A DNA stretch of 64,000 bases from Pararhizobium_B sp963838155 (GTDB taxonomy: Bacteria > Pseudomonadota > Alphaproteobacteria > Rhizobiales > Rhizobiaceae), in assembly GCA_963838155.1 (NCBI GenBank), contig CAWIQE010000038.1, positions 156,979 through 220,978 of the forward strand. The letters run 5' to 3'. Positions 26,356 to 35,385 of this stretch are shown here, piece by piece. The notes under the pieces were generated by a model. That model searched no databases and had not been told where the DNA came from. It saw only the letters and a program-made list of their open reading frames with translations. The position numbers and the translations under genes were made by a program. How positions within the stretch are numbered: the stretch's first letter is position 1; every line of letters begins with the position of its first letter.

Positions 26356-27321
26356 ATGAGCGCTCAAGATCACGCCGGGGCGGCGCTGCCGCCCCGCACC
26401 TCCCTCGCCGAAGGCTTCGTCGGCGCGCGCGCCATGATCGCAAGTCCGTCGCGCGCCCGCCGCGCGGCCTATTTCCAGGCGGCGCCGATGGCGCTGGTCT
26501 ACTTCCTGTTCTTCGTGCTTCCGCTGGTGGCGGTCGTCGTCGTCAGCTTCTGGAAGTACAATTCCTACGCCATCATCCCGGCGCTGACGGCCGAAAACTA
26601 CACGTCGGTCTTCTCCGGCTGCGTGGCCGGCCTCCCGTCGCTGTGCACCACCTTCGCCACCTATCTGTCGACGCTCAAGTTCTGCCTGATCGTATGGGCG
26701 GTCACGCTCGTGCTCGGCTTCACCCTGGCCTATTTCCTCGCCTTCCACGTCCGCACGCTGACCATGCAGGTGGTGCTCGCGCTGCTGTCGATCGTGCCGT
26801 TCTGGACGTCGAACGTCATCCGCATGATCTCGTGGATCCCCCTGCTCGGCCGGGAAGGCCTTCTCAACACCGCCCTGATCGGGCTCGGCATCGTCGACCG
26901 GCCGGTCGACTGGTTCCTCTATTCCGATTTCGCGGTGGTCCTAGCCTTCGTCCACCTCTTCACCGCCTTCATGATGGTGCCGATCCTCAACTCGATGTTC
27001 CGCATCGACAAATCGCTGATCGAAGCGGCCTACGACGCCGGAGCGTCCGGCTGGCAGACGGTGTGGAACGTCGTCATCCCGCTCTGCCGGCCCGGCATGA
27101 TGATCGGGTCGATCTTCGTCGTTACCATCGTCATGGGCGACTTCATCACCATCGGCGTCATGGGCGGACAGCAGATCGCCTCGGTCGGCAAGATCATCAA
27201 CGTGCAGACCAACTACCTGCAGTTTCCGCTCGCCGCCGCCAATGCGGTGATCCTGCTCTGCGTGGTGCTCGCCATCATCTGGGGCATGACGCGGATCGTC
27301 GACATCCGCAAGGAGCTTTGA
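26356..27321 (+). CDS. ABC importer permease 1 (PotB-like)
   Basis: 321 residues with about six membrane helices after a cytoplasmic N-terminus of some 45 residues. The EAA loop that contacts the ATPase reads EAAYDAGASGWQTVWNVVIPLCRPG. It starts 1 nt after the binding-protein stop and ends 3 nt before permease 2, so the operon is tightly packed. It forms the membrane channel together with the downstream permease. Confidence 0.92.
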   Translation: MSAQDHAGAALPPRTSLAEGFVGARAMIASPSRARRAAYFQAAPMALVYFLFFVLPLVAVVVVSFWKYNSYAIIPALTAENYTSVFSGCVAGLPSLCTTFATYLSTLKFCLIVWAVTLVLGFTLAYFLAFHVRTLTMQVVLALLSIVPFWTSNVIRMISWIPLLGREGLLNTALIGLGIVDRPVDWFLYSDFAVVLAFVHLFTAFMMVPILNSMFRIDKSLIEAAYDAGASGWQTVWNVVIPLCRPGMMIGSIFVVTIVMGDFITIGVMGGQQIASVGKIINVQTNYLQFPLAAANAVILLCVVLAIIWGMTRIVDIRKEL

Positions 27322-27324
27322 ACG

Positions 27325-28225
27325 ATGGAGCGGCGCCCGGCATCCTTCTACTGGCTCGCGGCGGTCTTCGCGCTGTTCGTCCTGTTCCTCTACGGTCCGG
27401 TCATCACGATCCTGGTGCTCTCCTTCCAGGGGCCCGCGGGCGGCCTGACCTTCCCGATGAACGGCTTTTCGCTCCACTGGTTCGCCCAGCTGACCAAGGG
27501 CATCGGCCTCGTCGACATCAGCGTCGGCCTGTGGAACTCGCTCGAACTCGGCATTCTCGTCATGGCCATCACCGTGGTCTTCTCGGTGATGGCCGGGCTC
27601 GCCTTCCGGCACCGCTTCCGCGGCTCGGGGCTCCTCTTCTACGTCGCGGTGGCGAGCCTGATCATGCCCTCCATCATCGTCTCGCTCGGGATCGCGCTGG
27701 AGTTCCACATCCTCGACGGCTGGGTGATGGGCCTCGCCAACGCCTACGAGATCGACTGGATCCTCGATACCTTCGATACCACGCGCCGGGCTCTTCTCGT
27801 CCGGCCTCGGCGCCCACCTGTCCTGGACGCTGCCCTTCGGGCTTCTCATCATGTTCGCCGTCTTCAACCGCTTCGATCCGGCCTACGAGGAGGCCGCGCG
27901 CGACCTTGGGGCGACGCCGTGGCAGACCATCCGGCACGTCGTCCTGCCCATGATCGCCCCATCGCTCGTCGGCGTCGCGCTGTTCGGCTTCACGCTCTCC
28001 TGGGACGAACTCGCCCGCTCCAGCCAGGCGATGGGCGCCGCCAATACGCTGCCGATCGAGCTGCGCGCCCTGACGACGACCGTCACCACCCCGGCGATCT
28101 ACGCGCTCGGCACGGTGACGACGGCGATCTCGCTCCTGGTTATCGGCACGGCCCTGACGAGCGTCTTCGTCGTGCAGCGCCGCCGGCGCAAGCACGGCAG
28201 CGACGCCGGCAAGGGCCTCGTCTGA
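27325..28225 (+). pseudogene. ABC importer permease 2 (PotC-like) with a +1 frameshift
   Basis: The first 150 residues (MERRPASFYWLAAVFALF to DWILDTFDTT) and the last 125 (LLIMFAVFNRFDPAYEEAARDLGATPWQTIRHVVLPMIAP, which includes the EAA loop) are in different frames. Dropping one C near 27784 restores a continuous protein through AGLFSSGLGAHLSWTLPFG, with good third-position GC throughout. The unshifted frame would end at 28272 as nonsense overlapping the next gene. Without this subunit the importer would not work, so this is either an inactivating mutation or a sequencing error. Confidence 0.8.
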
Positions 28226-28226
28226 C

Positions 28227-28925
28227 ATGCGGCGGCTTCTCGTCGTCAATCCGAATTCGACCGTGTCGATGACGGAGAAGATCGCGGCCGCCGCGCGCGC
28301 CGTGGCGGCACCCGATACCGAGATCGCCGCCCGCACCTCCCGCGACGGTCCCCCGGCGATCCAGGGACCGCAGGACGGCCTCGCCGCCCTGCCCGGCCTC
28401 TTCGCCGAGATCGCCCGCAGCCGCGGCGAACCCTTCGACGCGGTGATCGTCGCCTGCTTCGACGACACCGGCCTCTACGAGGCCCGCAGGCTGACGCCGG
28501 TCCCGGTGATCGGCATCGGCGAAAGCGCCTTTCACGCCGCGATGTTCGTGGCCGATCGGTTTTCCGTCGTCACCACGCTCACGGTCTCCGTGCCGGTCAT
28601 CCGCGAAAACCTCGCGCGCTACGGGCTCGAGGTCCGCTGCGCCGGGGTGCGGGCGAGCGACGTGCCCGTCCTCGACCTCGAACGGCCCGGATCCGGCGCC
28701 CGCCGGAAGATATCCGAGGAAATCGCCCGCGCCGTCGCCGAGGACCGCGCCGACGCCGTCGTGCTCGGCTGCGCGGGAATGGCGGACCTCGCCGCCCACC
28801 TCTCCCGCGAGCACGGCCTGCCGGTCGTCGACGGCGTCGCGGCCGCCGTGAAGACGGCCGAAGGCCTCGCCGCAATGGGTCTCGCCACCTCGCAGGCCGG
28901 CCCCTTCTCCCTGACCTCCGGCTAG
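28227..28925 (+). CDS. Asp/Glu/hydantoin racemase family protein
   Basis: 232 residues. The first half has VVNPNSTVSMTEKI and the first catalytic cysteine in VIVACFDDTGLYEAR; the second half has the second catalytic cysteine in VVLGCAGMADLAAHL and VVDGVAAAVK. This two-cysteine layout belongs to hydantoin and Asp/Glu racemases, including allantoin racemase. It starts 1 nt after the permease, so the imported compound may be an amino acid, hydantoin or allantoin derivative rather than a polyamine. Confidence 0.88.
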   Translation: MRRLLVVNPNSTVSMTEKIAAAARAVAAPDTEIAARTSRDGPPAIQGPQDGLAALPGLFAEIARSRGEPFDAVIVACFDDTGLYEARRLTPVPVIGIGESAFHAAMFVADRFSVVTTLTVSVPVIRENLARYGLEVRCAGVRASDVPVLDLERPGSGARRKISEEIARAVAEDRADAVVLGCAGMADLAAHLSREHGLPVVDGVAAAVKTAEGLAAMGLATSQAGPFSLTSG

Positions 28926-29077
28926 GCCGGAAACCGCTTTCCCGTCCGAAACCGCGTGAAGCACTTCGCAGTGCACAACGCCCGCAATTCATGCTACCCA
29001 CGGTCTGCGCCGGTCCGGCCGACGCAACGCAGCATCGCATCGCCGGCCTCCGGTGCGGCCGAAGGGAGAAGAAGAGA

Positions 29078-29926
29078 GTGAGTGCAAGTTCACGCCGGCG
29101 CGGACTGACGCCGCCGGAGGTGAGGCAGCGAAAGGGCGGTGCGCCGCTCGTCTGCCTGACCGCATACACGACGCCGGTGGCGCGCCTCGCGGACCGCCAT
29201 TGCGACATCGTCCTGGTCGGCGACAGCCTCGGCATGGTCGTCCACGGTCTCGCCTCGACGCTCGAGGTGACGATGGACATGATGATCCTGCACGGCCAGG
29301 CGGTGCGGCGCGGCGTGGAAAGCGCCCTCGTCGTGGTCGACATGCCGTTCGGATCCTACGAGGCGTCCCCGGAAGAGGCCTACCGGAACGCCTCCGCGCT
29401 GATGGCCCGGACCGGCTGCGGGGCGGTGAAGCTGGAGGGCGGCAGGCACATGGCGAGGACGATCGAGTTCCTGGCCACGCGCGGCATCCCGGTGATGGGC
29501 CATGTCGGCCTGACGCCGCAAAGCGTCAACGCGCTCGGCGGCTACGGGGTGCAGGGCCGCGGCGCCGACGGCCGGGCGATCCGCGACGACGCCGCCGCCG
29601 TCGCCGCGGCGGGCGCCTTTTCGCTCGTGCTGGAAAAGATCCCCGCCTCGCTCGCCGAGCGCATCTCGCGCGACGTCCCGATCCCGACGATCGGCATCGG
29701 CGCCTCCCCGGCCTGCGACGGCCAGATCCTCGTGATCGACGACATGCTCGGGCTTTTCGACGACTTCCGGCCGAAATTCGTCAGGCGGTACGCCGAGTTC
29801 GCCAGGGACGCAGAGGCGGCGATCCGCGCCTATGCGGACGATGTCCGCGAGCGCCGCTTTCCCGCCGCCGAACACGTCTTCTCCGACGCGGGAGGCTTCG
29901 CCGCCGGCGAAGCGACGGCACCGTGA
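29078..29926 (+). CDS. panB: 3-methyl-2-oxobutanoate hydroxymethyltransferase
   Basis: 282 residues. Clear PanB motifs: LTAYTTPVARLAD, ILVGDSLGMVVHG (metal aspartate), DMPFGSYE, AVKLEGG, MGHVGLTPQSVN and IGIGASPACDGQILVIDDMLG. It makes ketopantoate for pantothenate and CoA. I chose GTG at 29078 (SASSRRRGLTPPEV), preceded by GGGAGAAGAAGAGA; the frame opens at 28991 in sequence without coding character. The stop overlaps the panC start. Confidence 0.93.
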   Translation: MSASSRRRGLTPPEVRQRKGGAPLVCLTAYTTPVARLADRHCDIVLVGDSLGMVVHGLASTLEVTMDMMILHGQAVRRGVESALVVVDMPFGSYEASPEEAYRNASALMARTGCGAVKLEGGRHMARTIEFLATRGIPVMGHVGLTPQSVNALGGYGVQGRGADGRAIRDDAAAVAAAGAFSLVLEKIPASLAERISRDVPIPTIGIGASPACDGQILVIDDMLGLFDDFRPKFVRRYAEFARDAEAAIRAYADDVRERRFPAAEHVFSDAGGFAAGEATAP

Positions 29927-30771
29927 TCCCCGTGAGCCGAAGCGTCGCCGACCTGCGGGCACGCACGGCCGCATGGCGCGAGGAGAAGTCGGCCGTCGCC
30001 GTGGTGCCCACCATGGGCGCCCTGCATGCCGGCCATGCGAGCCTGATCCATGCGGCAGCCCGCGCGGCGGACCGCGTCGTCGTTACCCTGTTCGTCAACC
30101 CGATGCAGTTCAACGATCCGGGGGATCTCGAACGCTACCCGAGGACGGAGGATGCGGACCGACTGACGGCCGGCGCCGCCGGCGCCCATCTCCTCTACGC
30201 GCCCGACGCCTCGCAGATCTATCCCGGCGGCTTCGCCACCACCGTTTCCGTCGGCGGGGTGACCGAGGGCCTCTGCGGCGCCTCCCGGCCGGGCCATTTC
30301 GACGGCGTCGCCACCGTGGTGGCGAAACTGCTTCTGCAGACCGGCGCCGATACGGCCTTCTTCGGCGAGAAGGACTTCCAGCAGCTCCACGTCGTGCGCC
30401 GGATGGCGCGCGATCTGGACATGCCGGTGCGCATCGTCGGCTGTCCGACCGTCAGGGAGGAGGACGGCCTCGCCCTTTCGTCCCGCAACGTGCGCCTGAC
30501 CGCCGGAGAGCGCGCGATCGCCCCGCGGCTCGCCGGCATTCTCCAACAGGCCGCACGGCGGATCGAGGCCGGCACGGATCTCGGCCCGGTGCTCGCCGAG
30601 GCCGCCGCCGCCGTCGCCGCCGCGGGTTTCGATCGGGTCGAATACCTGGAATTGCGCGCGGAGGACGATCTCGCACCGCTCGAACGGCCGGACCGTCCCG
30701 GGCGGCTGCTCGTCGCGGCATGGCTCGGGCAGACGCGGCTGATCGACAACGTGCCGGTCGCCGCCGCATGA
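29923..30771 (+). CDS. panC: Pantoate-beta-alanine ligase
   Basis: 282 residues. Nucleotidyltransferase fold with the HIGH-like PTMGALHAGHASLI, VTLFVNPMQF, the pantoate-binding KLLLQTGADTAFFGEKDFQQL and the KMSKS-like LALSSRNVRL. It condenses pantoate with beta-alanine. The start is GTG at 29923, overlapping the panB stop as GTGA; a second GTG in frame 9 nt later is possible. Coupling to panB is the usual rhizobial order. Confidence 0.93.
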   Translation: MIPVSRSVADLRARTAAWREEKSAVAVVPTMGALHAGHASLIHAAARAADRVVVTLFVNPMQFNDPGDLERYPRTEDADRLTAGAAGAHLLYAPDASQIYPGGFATTVSVGGVTEGLCGASRPGHFDGVATVVAKLLLQTGADTAFFGEKDFQQLHVVRRMARDLDMPVRIVGCPTVREEDGLALSSRNVRLTAGERAIAPRLAGILQQAARRIEAGTDLGPVLAEAAAAVAAAGFDRVEYLELRAEDDLAPLERPDRPGRLLVAAWLGQTRLIDNVPVAAA

Positions 30772-31119
30772 GCCGCCGCCGCCAGCGACGCGCCCGGTAA
30801 CGTCGCGTTACGGCGGTCACTTTACAGCCGCGAGAGGGAACCCCGAGGACCGCTCTCGTCTTAAGGCGAGGGCGTCGCGAGCAATCCGCACGGTTTCCCT
30901 CAGGCCTTTCCCGGCGGGACACCGGGCCTCCGTATCGTAAAGCGTACGGTGTTGCCCGCTTCGCCCGCCTCTTCCTGCCGGTACCGCATCCCCTGCACCG
31001 AAGAACCGAGTGCACCGGCGCTTGCCCAAAGCGCATCGGCGAATTGTACTCCACTGTATTATTCGGGAACGAATACTGGCTCGAACACGTTAGGGAGCCG
31101 AACAGAAAGGAGAAAGATC
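30772..31119. other. 348-nt intergenic region
   Basis: Contains an inverted repeat GTAACG-TCG-CGTTAC at 30797-30811 shortly after panC and the EcfG-type promoter at 31066-31091. Short open frames on both strands here have no coding character. Confidence 0.5.
31066..31091 (+). promoter_or_regulatory. EcfG-type (general stress sigma) promoter
   Basis: GGAAC, 17-nt spacer, CGTT: a full match to the alphaproteobacterial general-stress consensus. It lies 28 nt before the ATG of the DUF1328 gene. Confidence 0.75.
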
Positions 31120-31296
31120 ATGCTCGGATGGACATTGACTTTCCTCGTAATTGCATTGATTGCCGGTTTTCTAGGATTTGGTGGCGTTGCCGGCGCCGCG
31201 GCAGGCATAGCGAAGATCTTGTTCTTCGTCTTCCTGGTCCTTCTGGTCCTGTCTCTGGCGCGCGGCGCCATGAACAGGCGCGGACCCCGCGTCTGA
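31120..31296 (+). CDS. DUF1328 small membrane protein
   Basis: 58 residues. Two hydrophobic helices (LTFLVIALIAGFLGFGGVAG and ILFFVFLVLLVLSLARG) joined by a short loop and followed by a basic tail, exactly the DUF1328 (YtjA-type) layout. Function unknown; homologs are often stress induced. AAAGGAGAAAG precedes the ATG. Its promoter is of the EcfG type. Confidence 0.9.
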   Translation: MLGWTLTFLVIALIAGFLGFGGVAGAAAGIAKILFFVFLVLLVLSLARGAMNRRGPRV

Positions 31297-31435
31297 CGAA
31301 ACGGGCGGGCCGGCGGCCGATGCGAGGTCGAGCGAAATCACCGCAACTTCGCGGATATCGGCCGGCGTCGACCTAGAGGGTCTTTGACCGGGTCATGGTC
31401 TCGCCTCGGCTTGAGAAAAATCGCGGTCGCCGCGC

Positions 31436-32422
31436 TCAGGCGGCGTCCGAACGCGCAATCGTCCTGCCGACGACCGTGCGCACCATGTCCGCGATAGCGA
31501 TCTCCGACGCCTTCGTCTTCGTCATCGCGACCTCGACCGTCTCGGCCAGGTGCCCTTCCGCGTCCTTCGCCGAGAGTATGATCACCGGCACGCCCGCCGG
31601 CACGTGGCCCAGCACCGTTTCGCCGCTGGCGTCCGGAAGTCCGATATCGAGGATCACCAGGTCGAACTTGCCGAAGCCGAGCTTCTGGCGGGCTTCGAGC
31701 GCCGACGTGGCCGCGACGATCTCGAATTCGTCGCCGAGCGTCGCCGCGGTGACGGCAAGGACGTCCCGGTCGTCCTCCACATGCAGGATCGTGGGCCGGC
31801 GCCGGAAGTCGCCCGTCCTCAACCGGCCGACGGCACGCGCCATGTCGCCGACGCTGACCGGCTTCGACAGCCAGTCGACGATCCCGACCGCCGTCCCGTT
31901 GATCGCCTTCCGCGCCTCGTCGACCACGCCGGAAAGGATGATCACGGGCAGGTGGCTGCCCGGCTCGCAAGCCCGGATCTGCTCGTAGAGCCGGATTCCG
32001 GAGCCGTCCGGCAACCTGACGTCGAGCGCTATGGCCTGGTAGCGGTGCTTCTGGAGCATCCACCGAGCGGCCGTCTCGTTTTCCGCGACGTCTACGATCA
32101 TTCCCTCGGCCTCCAGGATCCGCGCGATGGTGGCGGCGACGTCCGGCTCGTCCTCGCACACGAGGATCCGCAGGTCCCGGTCCGCCGCCTCGCCCCCGCA
32201 AGATCGCGCCTCGGAGGCCGTCCGCGAGGCGAACGAACTCTCGAATGTCGTGCCGTGATCAGGGGACGTCCTGGAAATCCGCCCGTTCAGCCGGTCGGCC
32301 AGGGCCTTGACGAGGCCGCGCGCCAGGAACCATCTCTCCAGCCGGCCGCCGATTGCCGTCGCGATGACGACGACGAGAGTGACCACTGCCGCGCTCTCGA
32401 ACATTTTTATAAAGTCGATCAA
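31436..32422 (-). CDS. Double-receiver regulator with an N-terminal kinase remnant
   Basis: 328 residues. A hydrophobic helix (about 10-25) leads into RGLVKALADRLNGRI followed by HGTTFESSF, which looks like the last strand-helix part of a histidine-kinase ATPase domain. Two receiver domains follow: the first (about 85-200) has acidic residues CEDEP, the phospho-acceptor LDVRLPDGSG and the lysine in LSKPVSV; the second (about 210-320) has HVEDDRD and DLVILDIGLPDASG. There is no DNA-binding output. It is probably a hybrid kinase that lost its catalytic front, or a phosphate sink. No partner kinase is adjacent. Confidence 0.8.
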   Translation of the reverse strand: MIDFIKMFESAAVVTLVVVIATAIGGRLERWFLARGLVKALADRLNGRISRTSPDHGTTFESSFASRTASEARSCGGEAADRDLRILVCEDEPDVAATIARILEAEGMIVDVAENETAARWMLQKHRYQAIALDVRLPDGSGIRLYEQIRACEPGSHLPVIILSGVVDEARKAINGTAVGIVDWLSKPVSVGDMARAVGRLRTGDFRRRPTILHVEDDRDVLAVTAATLGDEFEIVAATSALEARQKLGFGKFDLVILDIGLPDASGETVLGHVPAGVPVIILSAKDAEGHLAETVEVAMTKTKASEIAIADMVRTVVGRTIARSDAA

Positions 32423-32631
32423 CGGTTTCGCTCACCCGGTTGCGGGACGGTAAGGATAATCAACGATTTGTCTTTTACTGGACATGGTTTCGAAGTCGGT
32501 TAACGAAGCCTTAAAGCGCCCCGGGAGACCTCGGGCGCGAGGGCGCCTTCCCGCCGGCGGCGCGGGATGGGTTTGAACGGGGATATGGGCTATGGATGGG
32601 TCCCCTGGCCATGCCTGGAATGGAGCGACGG

Positions 32632-33282
32632 ATGAACATCGGCGACCTCTCCGGCGAAGACGCCGAAGGCCTGACCACCCGCGAGCGGATAAAGGCCGTC
32701 GCCGCGACGCTCTACGTCCTGCGCGGCCATGACGGCTTCAGCTTCGGCGACATCGCGACCAGCATCGGCACCACCCGCGCCAACATCCACCATCACTTCG
32801 GCAACAAGCGGCAGCTCATGGACGAGCTCGTCGAGGATTTCGCCGCCAATGCCGAGAAGCGCATAAGGCTGTCCTGGACGACGGGCTCGTTCGGCTTCTT
32901 CGAGCGCCTCGACATGCAGCTTCGAGACCTCCGCAGCTTCTACGACCGCTTCAACGCGAAGGACGGCGAGCGCAACATGTGGAGCCCCCTTTCGAGACTG
33001 CGCCACGACCTCGCCTTCCTCGGGCAACCGGCCGAGCGGGCCCTCGAACGCGTCAACCGCGTCTACGAGGAAAGCCTGCGCTTCGCCGTCGAAGAGGCCA
33101 AGGCCCAGGGCGAGCTTTCCGGCGAAACCCGGACCGGCGCCCTGGTCCAGCTCCTGCGGGTCACGCTTCTGTCGTGTCCCCCCATGACGCAGGACACGGG
33201 AAGCTTCGCCGAAGTCGCCGGCACCTTCGATGCCCTGGCCTGCGTCATCCGCAGCGCCTGGCAGTGCGACCCGCCCGGTTGA
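32632..33282 (+). CDS. TetR-family transcriptional regulator
   Basis: About 216 residues. Helix-turn-helix at about 15-60: LTTRERIKAVAATLY, FSFGDIATSIGTTRANIHHHFGNKRQLMDELV. The ligand domain is poorly conserved, with a TetR_C-like helix RLRHDLAFLGQPAERALERVNRVYEESL. ATG at 32632 is chosen for the GGAG 7 nt upstream; two in-frame ATGs lie earlier. It lies upstream of the dioxygenase gene on the same strand, 116 nt apart, but may have an unlinked target. Confidence 0.88.
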   Translation: MNIGDLSGEDAEGLTTRERIKAVAATLYVLRGHDGFSFGDIATSIGTTRANIHHHFGNKRQLMDELVEDFAANAEKRIRLSWTTGSFGFFERLDMQLRDLRSFYDRFNAKDGERNMWSPLSRLRHDLAFLGQPAERALERVNRVYEESLRFAVEEAKAQGELSGETRTGALVQLLRVTLLSCPPMTQDTGSFAEVAGTFDALACVIRSAWQCDPPG

Positions 33283-33398
33283 AAATTCGCTTCTTAGCTG
33301 CGTTTCGCGGTTGACGGCCATCGACGGCCGGGTTACTTACTTACTTGTAAGTCAGCGAAGGCGTCGATCCCGGCGCCGTTGCCGCAGGGAGGTTGCAG

Positions 33399-34253
33399 GT
33401 GCTGCTGAACCAGGATTTTACCCGTTTCGACGTCATTCCGTTCACCGGCGCGCTCGGCGCGGAAATTCGTGGAATCCAGCTCCGGGACGCCGACGAGGAC
33501 ACCTTCGCCGACGTCCGCCGCGCGCTTCACGAATATCACGTGCTCGCCGTGCGGGATCAGGAGCTGGACCCCGAGGGCGTCCACAAGGTGGCGCGCCGTT
33601 TCGGCCCCTTCAGCGGCAATCCGGTGCACACCCCCCTCGACGGCTTCGACGACATCGTCCGTTTCGTGCGCGAGCCCGACGACACCGGCAAGGTCATCGG
33701 AGAGGAATGGCACATGGACCTCGCCTGGCTGCCGAAGCCGCCCGGCATCACCATGCTCTACGGCGAGGAAGTGCCGCCGGTCGGCGGCGACACCTGTTTC
33801 TCCAGCCTCGAGAAGACCTACCAGTCGCTCTCCCCGAGGTTGGTCGAGATACTGGAGGGCCTGACCGGCATCCACAGCGGCCGCGGCGTCTACGCCATCA
33901 ACGCCGCCCACAAGCGACTCGGCGTCAACAAGGACATCGAGGCCATCGAGAACGCGGCGGTCGAGCACCCGGTCATCTGCCGGCACCCGGTGACCGGCCG
34001 GCGCTACGTCTTCGTCAGCAGCGTCATGACCCACTTCAAGGGAATGACGGAAGAGGAAAGCAAGCCGCTGATCGATCTCCTGATGGCCCGCGCCGTCAGG
34101 CCCGAATTCAACTGCCGCCTTCGGTGGGAACCGAAGACGCTCGGCATGTGGAACAATCCCCACGTGCTCCATACGGCAATCAACGACTATCCGGGCTATC
34201 GGCGAGTCATGTACAGGACCACGGTCGAGGGAGGGGTCCCCCAGGCAGCCTAG
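33399..34253 (+). CDS. TauD/TfdA-family 2-oxoglutarate-dependent dioxygenase
   Basis: 284 residues. The iron ligands are visible as H-x-D in EEWHMDLAW (about 105-113) and the distal His in VLHTAINDYPGYRRVMYRTT near 255, which also carries the arginine that binds 2-oxoglutarate. The opening FTGALGAEIRGIQLRDAD is typical. Members hydroxylate taurine, phenoxyacetates, alkyl sulfates and similar. I chose GTG at 33399, 6 nt after AGGGAGG; the frame opens at a TTG that touches the ribosome site. The following ABC importer may bring in the substrate. The TAG stop adjoins a type A repeat. Confidence 0.9.
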   Translation: MLLNQDFTRFDVIPFTGALGAEIRGIQLRDADEDTFADVRRALHEYHVLAVRDQELDPEGVHKVARRFGPFSGNPVHTPLDGFDDIVRFVREPDDTGKVIGEEWHMDLAWLPKPPGITMLYGEEVPPVGGDTCFSSLEKTYQSLSPRLVEILEGLTGIHSGRGVYAINAAHKRLGVNKDIEAIENAAVEHPVICRHPVTGRRYVFVSSVMTHFKGMTEEESKPLIDLLMARAVRPEFNCRLRWEPKTLGMWNNPHVLHTAINDYPGYRRVMYRTTVEGGVPQAA

Positions 34254-34254
34254 A

Positions 34255-34410
34255 GCGCTTCCAGGAAAAGTGGAGACCGGTTTTCCGTCCGGAAGCGCGC
34301 AAGCAAACAACCGCTTCCAGGAAAAGTGGAGACCGGTTTTCCGTCCGGAAGCGCGTAAAGACAATGATGCAGAGCGTGCCCGCCATTTCGTGAAACGCGG
34401 ACACGCCATA
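34255..34410 (+). repeat. Two type A repeats and a decayed type B repeat
   Basis: Type A copies at 34255-34298 and 34311-34354 are nearly identical and separated by a 12-nt linker (GCAAGCAAACAA). A type B palindrome with several changes follows at about 34374-34410. The array starts one base after the dioxygenase stop codon. Confidence 0.8.
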
Positions 34411-34440
34411 GGCCGGCGGCGGAGTGCTCTCGGAGGAGTG

Positions 34441-35385
34441 ATGGCACTGGAATCGGACGCGTTCTTCCGCGCGGAGAACGACAGGGAGGCGACGCGCCGG
34501 GGCCGCTGGCGGCGGCTGGCGGCGCGCGTGCCCGTCTATCTCTACGTCGCGCCCGTCCACGTGCTGATCCTCGGGATCATCGTGCTGCCGTCGATCTTCG
34601 TCCTCTGGCTGAGCTTCCAGGCCTCCTCCTTCGGCCAGGCGACGACCTTCGTCGGCTTCGCCAACTACGCCCGGATCCTCGCCGATCCGTATTTCTGGCA
34701 TTCGGTCCTGAACACGGTCCTGATCGTCGGCGTCGCGGTCCATCTGGAACTCGTCGTCGGGCTAGGCCTCGCGCTGCTCTTCGCGTCCGGCCTGCCGTTC
34801 CAGCGCGTCATGCTGGTCGTCGTCCTCGCGCCCTACGCCATCAGCGAGGTGACGGCGGTCGCCATGTGGCGCTTCCTGTTCGACCCCGACGTCGGCCCGA
34901 TCACCCTGGCGCTGCGCCATCTGGGACTTCCGACCCTCGACTGGACGTTCAACCCCTGGCACGGCCTCGTCCTGGTCGGCCTCCTGACGATCTGGCTCAG
35001 GCTCCCCTTCACCTTCATCATCCTCTACGCCGCGAGGCTGGCGATCCCCAAGGAGCTCTACGAGGCCGGCCGCACGGACGGCGCCTCCTCCTGGCAGCTC
35101 TTCCGCAGGATCACCCTGCCCTTGCTCGCGCCGGCCATGCTGATCGCTCTGCTCTTCCGCTACATCTTCGCCTTCCGCCTGTTCTCGGAAGTCTGGCTGC
35201 TGACGCAGGGCGGACCGGCGCGCATGACCGAAGTGGTCTCCGTCTATCTCTACCAGGAGGGCTTCCGCTACAATTCCTTCGGCACGGCCGCCGCGACGGC
35301 GTGGATGATGGTGATCATCTCGCTGCTGCTGGCCGCCGGATACGTGTGGCGGCTGCGCAAGGAGACGGCGACCGATGCGCGATAG
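34441..35385 (+). CDS. ABC sugar-type importer permease (MalF/UgpA class)
   Basis: 314 residues, six helices after a basic N-terminus. Motifs: the first helix VYLYVAPVHVLILGIIVLPSIFVLWLSF, FVGFANYARIL and the EAA loop YEAGRTDGASSWQLFRRITLPLLAPA. The ATG has GGAGG 4 nt upstream. The stop overlaps the next permease by 11 nt. No ATPase gene is present in this cluster. Confidence 0.92.
   Translation: MALESDAFFRAENDREATRRGRWRRLAARVPVYLYVAPVHVLILGIIVLPSIFVLWLSFQASSFGQATTFVGFANYARILADPYFWHSVLNTVLIVGVAVHLELVVGLGLALLFASGLPFQRVMLVVVLAPYAISEVTAVAMWRFLFDPDVGPITLALRHLGLPTLDWTFNPWHGLVLVGLLTIWLRLPFTFIILYAARLAIPKELYEAGRTDGASSWQLFRRITLPLLAPAMLIALLFRYIFAFRLFSEVWLLTQGGPARMTEVVSVYLYQEGFRYNSFGTAAATAWMMVIISLLLAAGYVWRLRKETATDAR

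Noticed and set aside
28926..29077. N-terminal extension of PanB to 28991
   Set aside because: The extra codons have no coding character, and a good ribosome site precedes the GTG at 29078.
30817..31029. 70-codon open frame in the panC/DUF1328 gap
   Set aside because: No ribosome site, no hydrophobic or domain pattern, and poor third-position GC.
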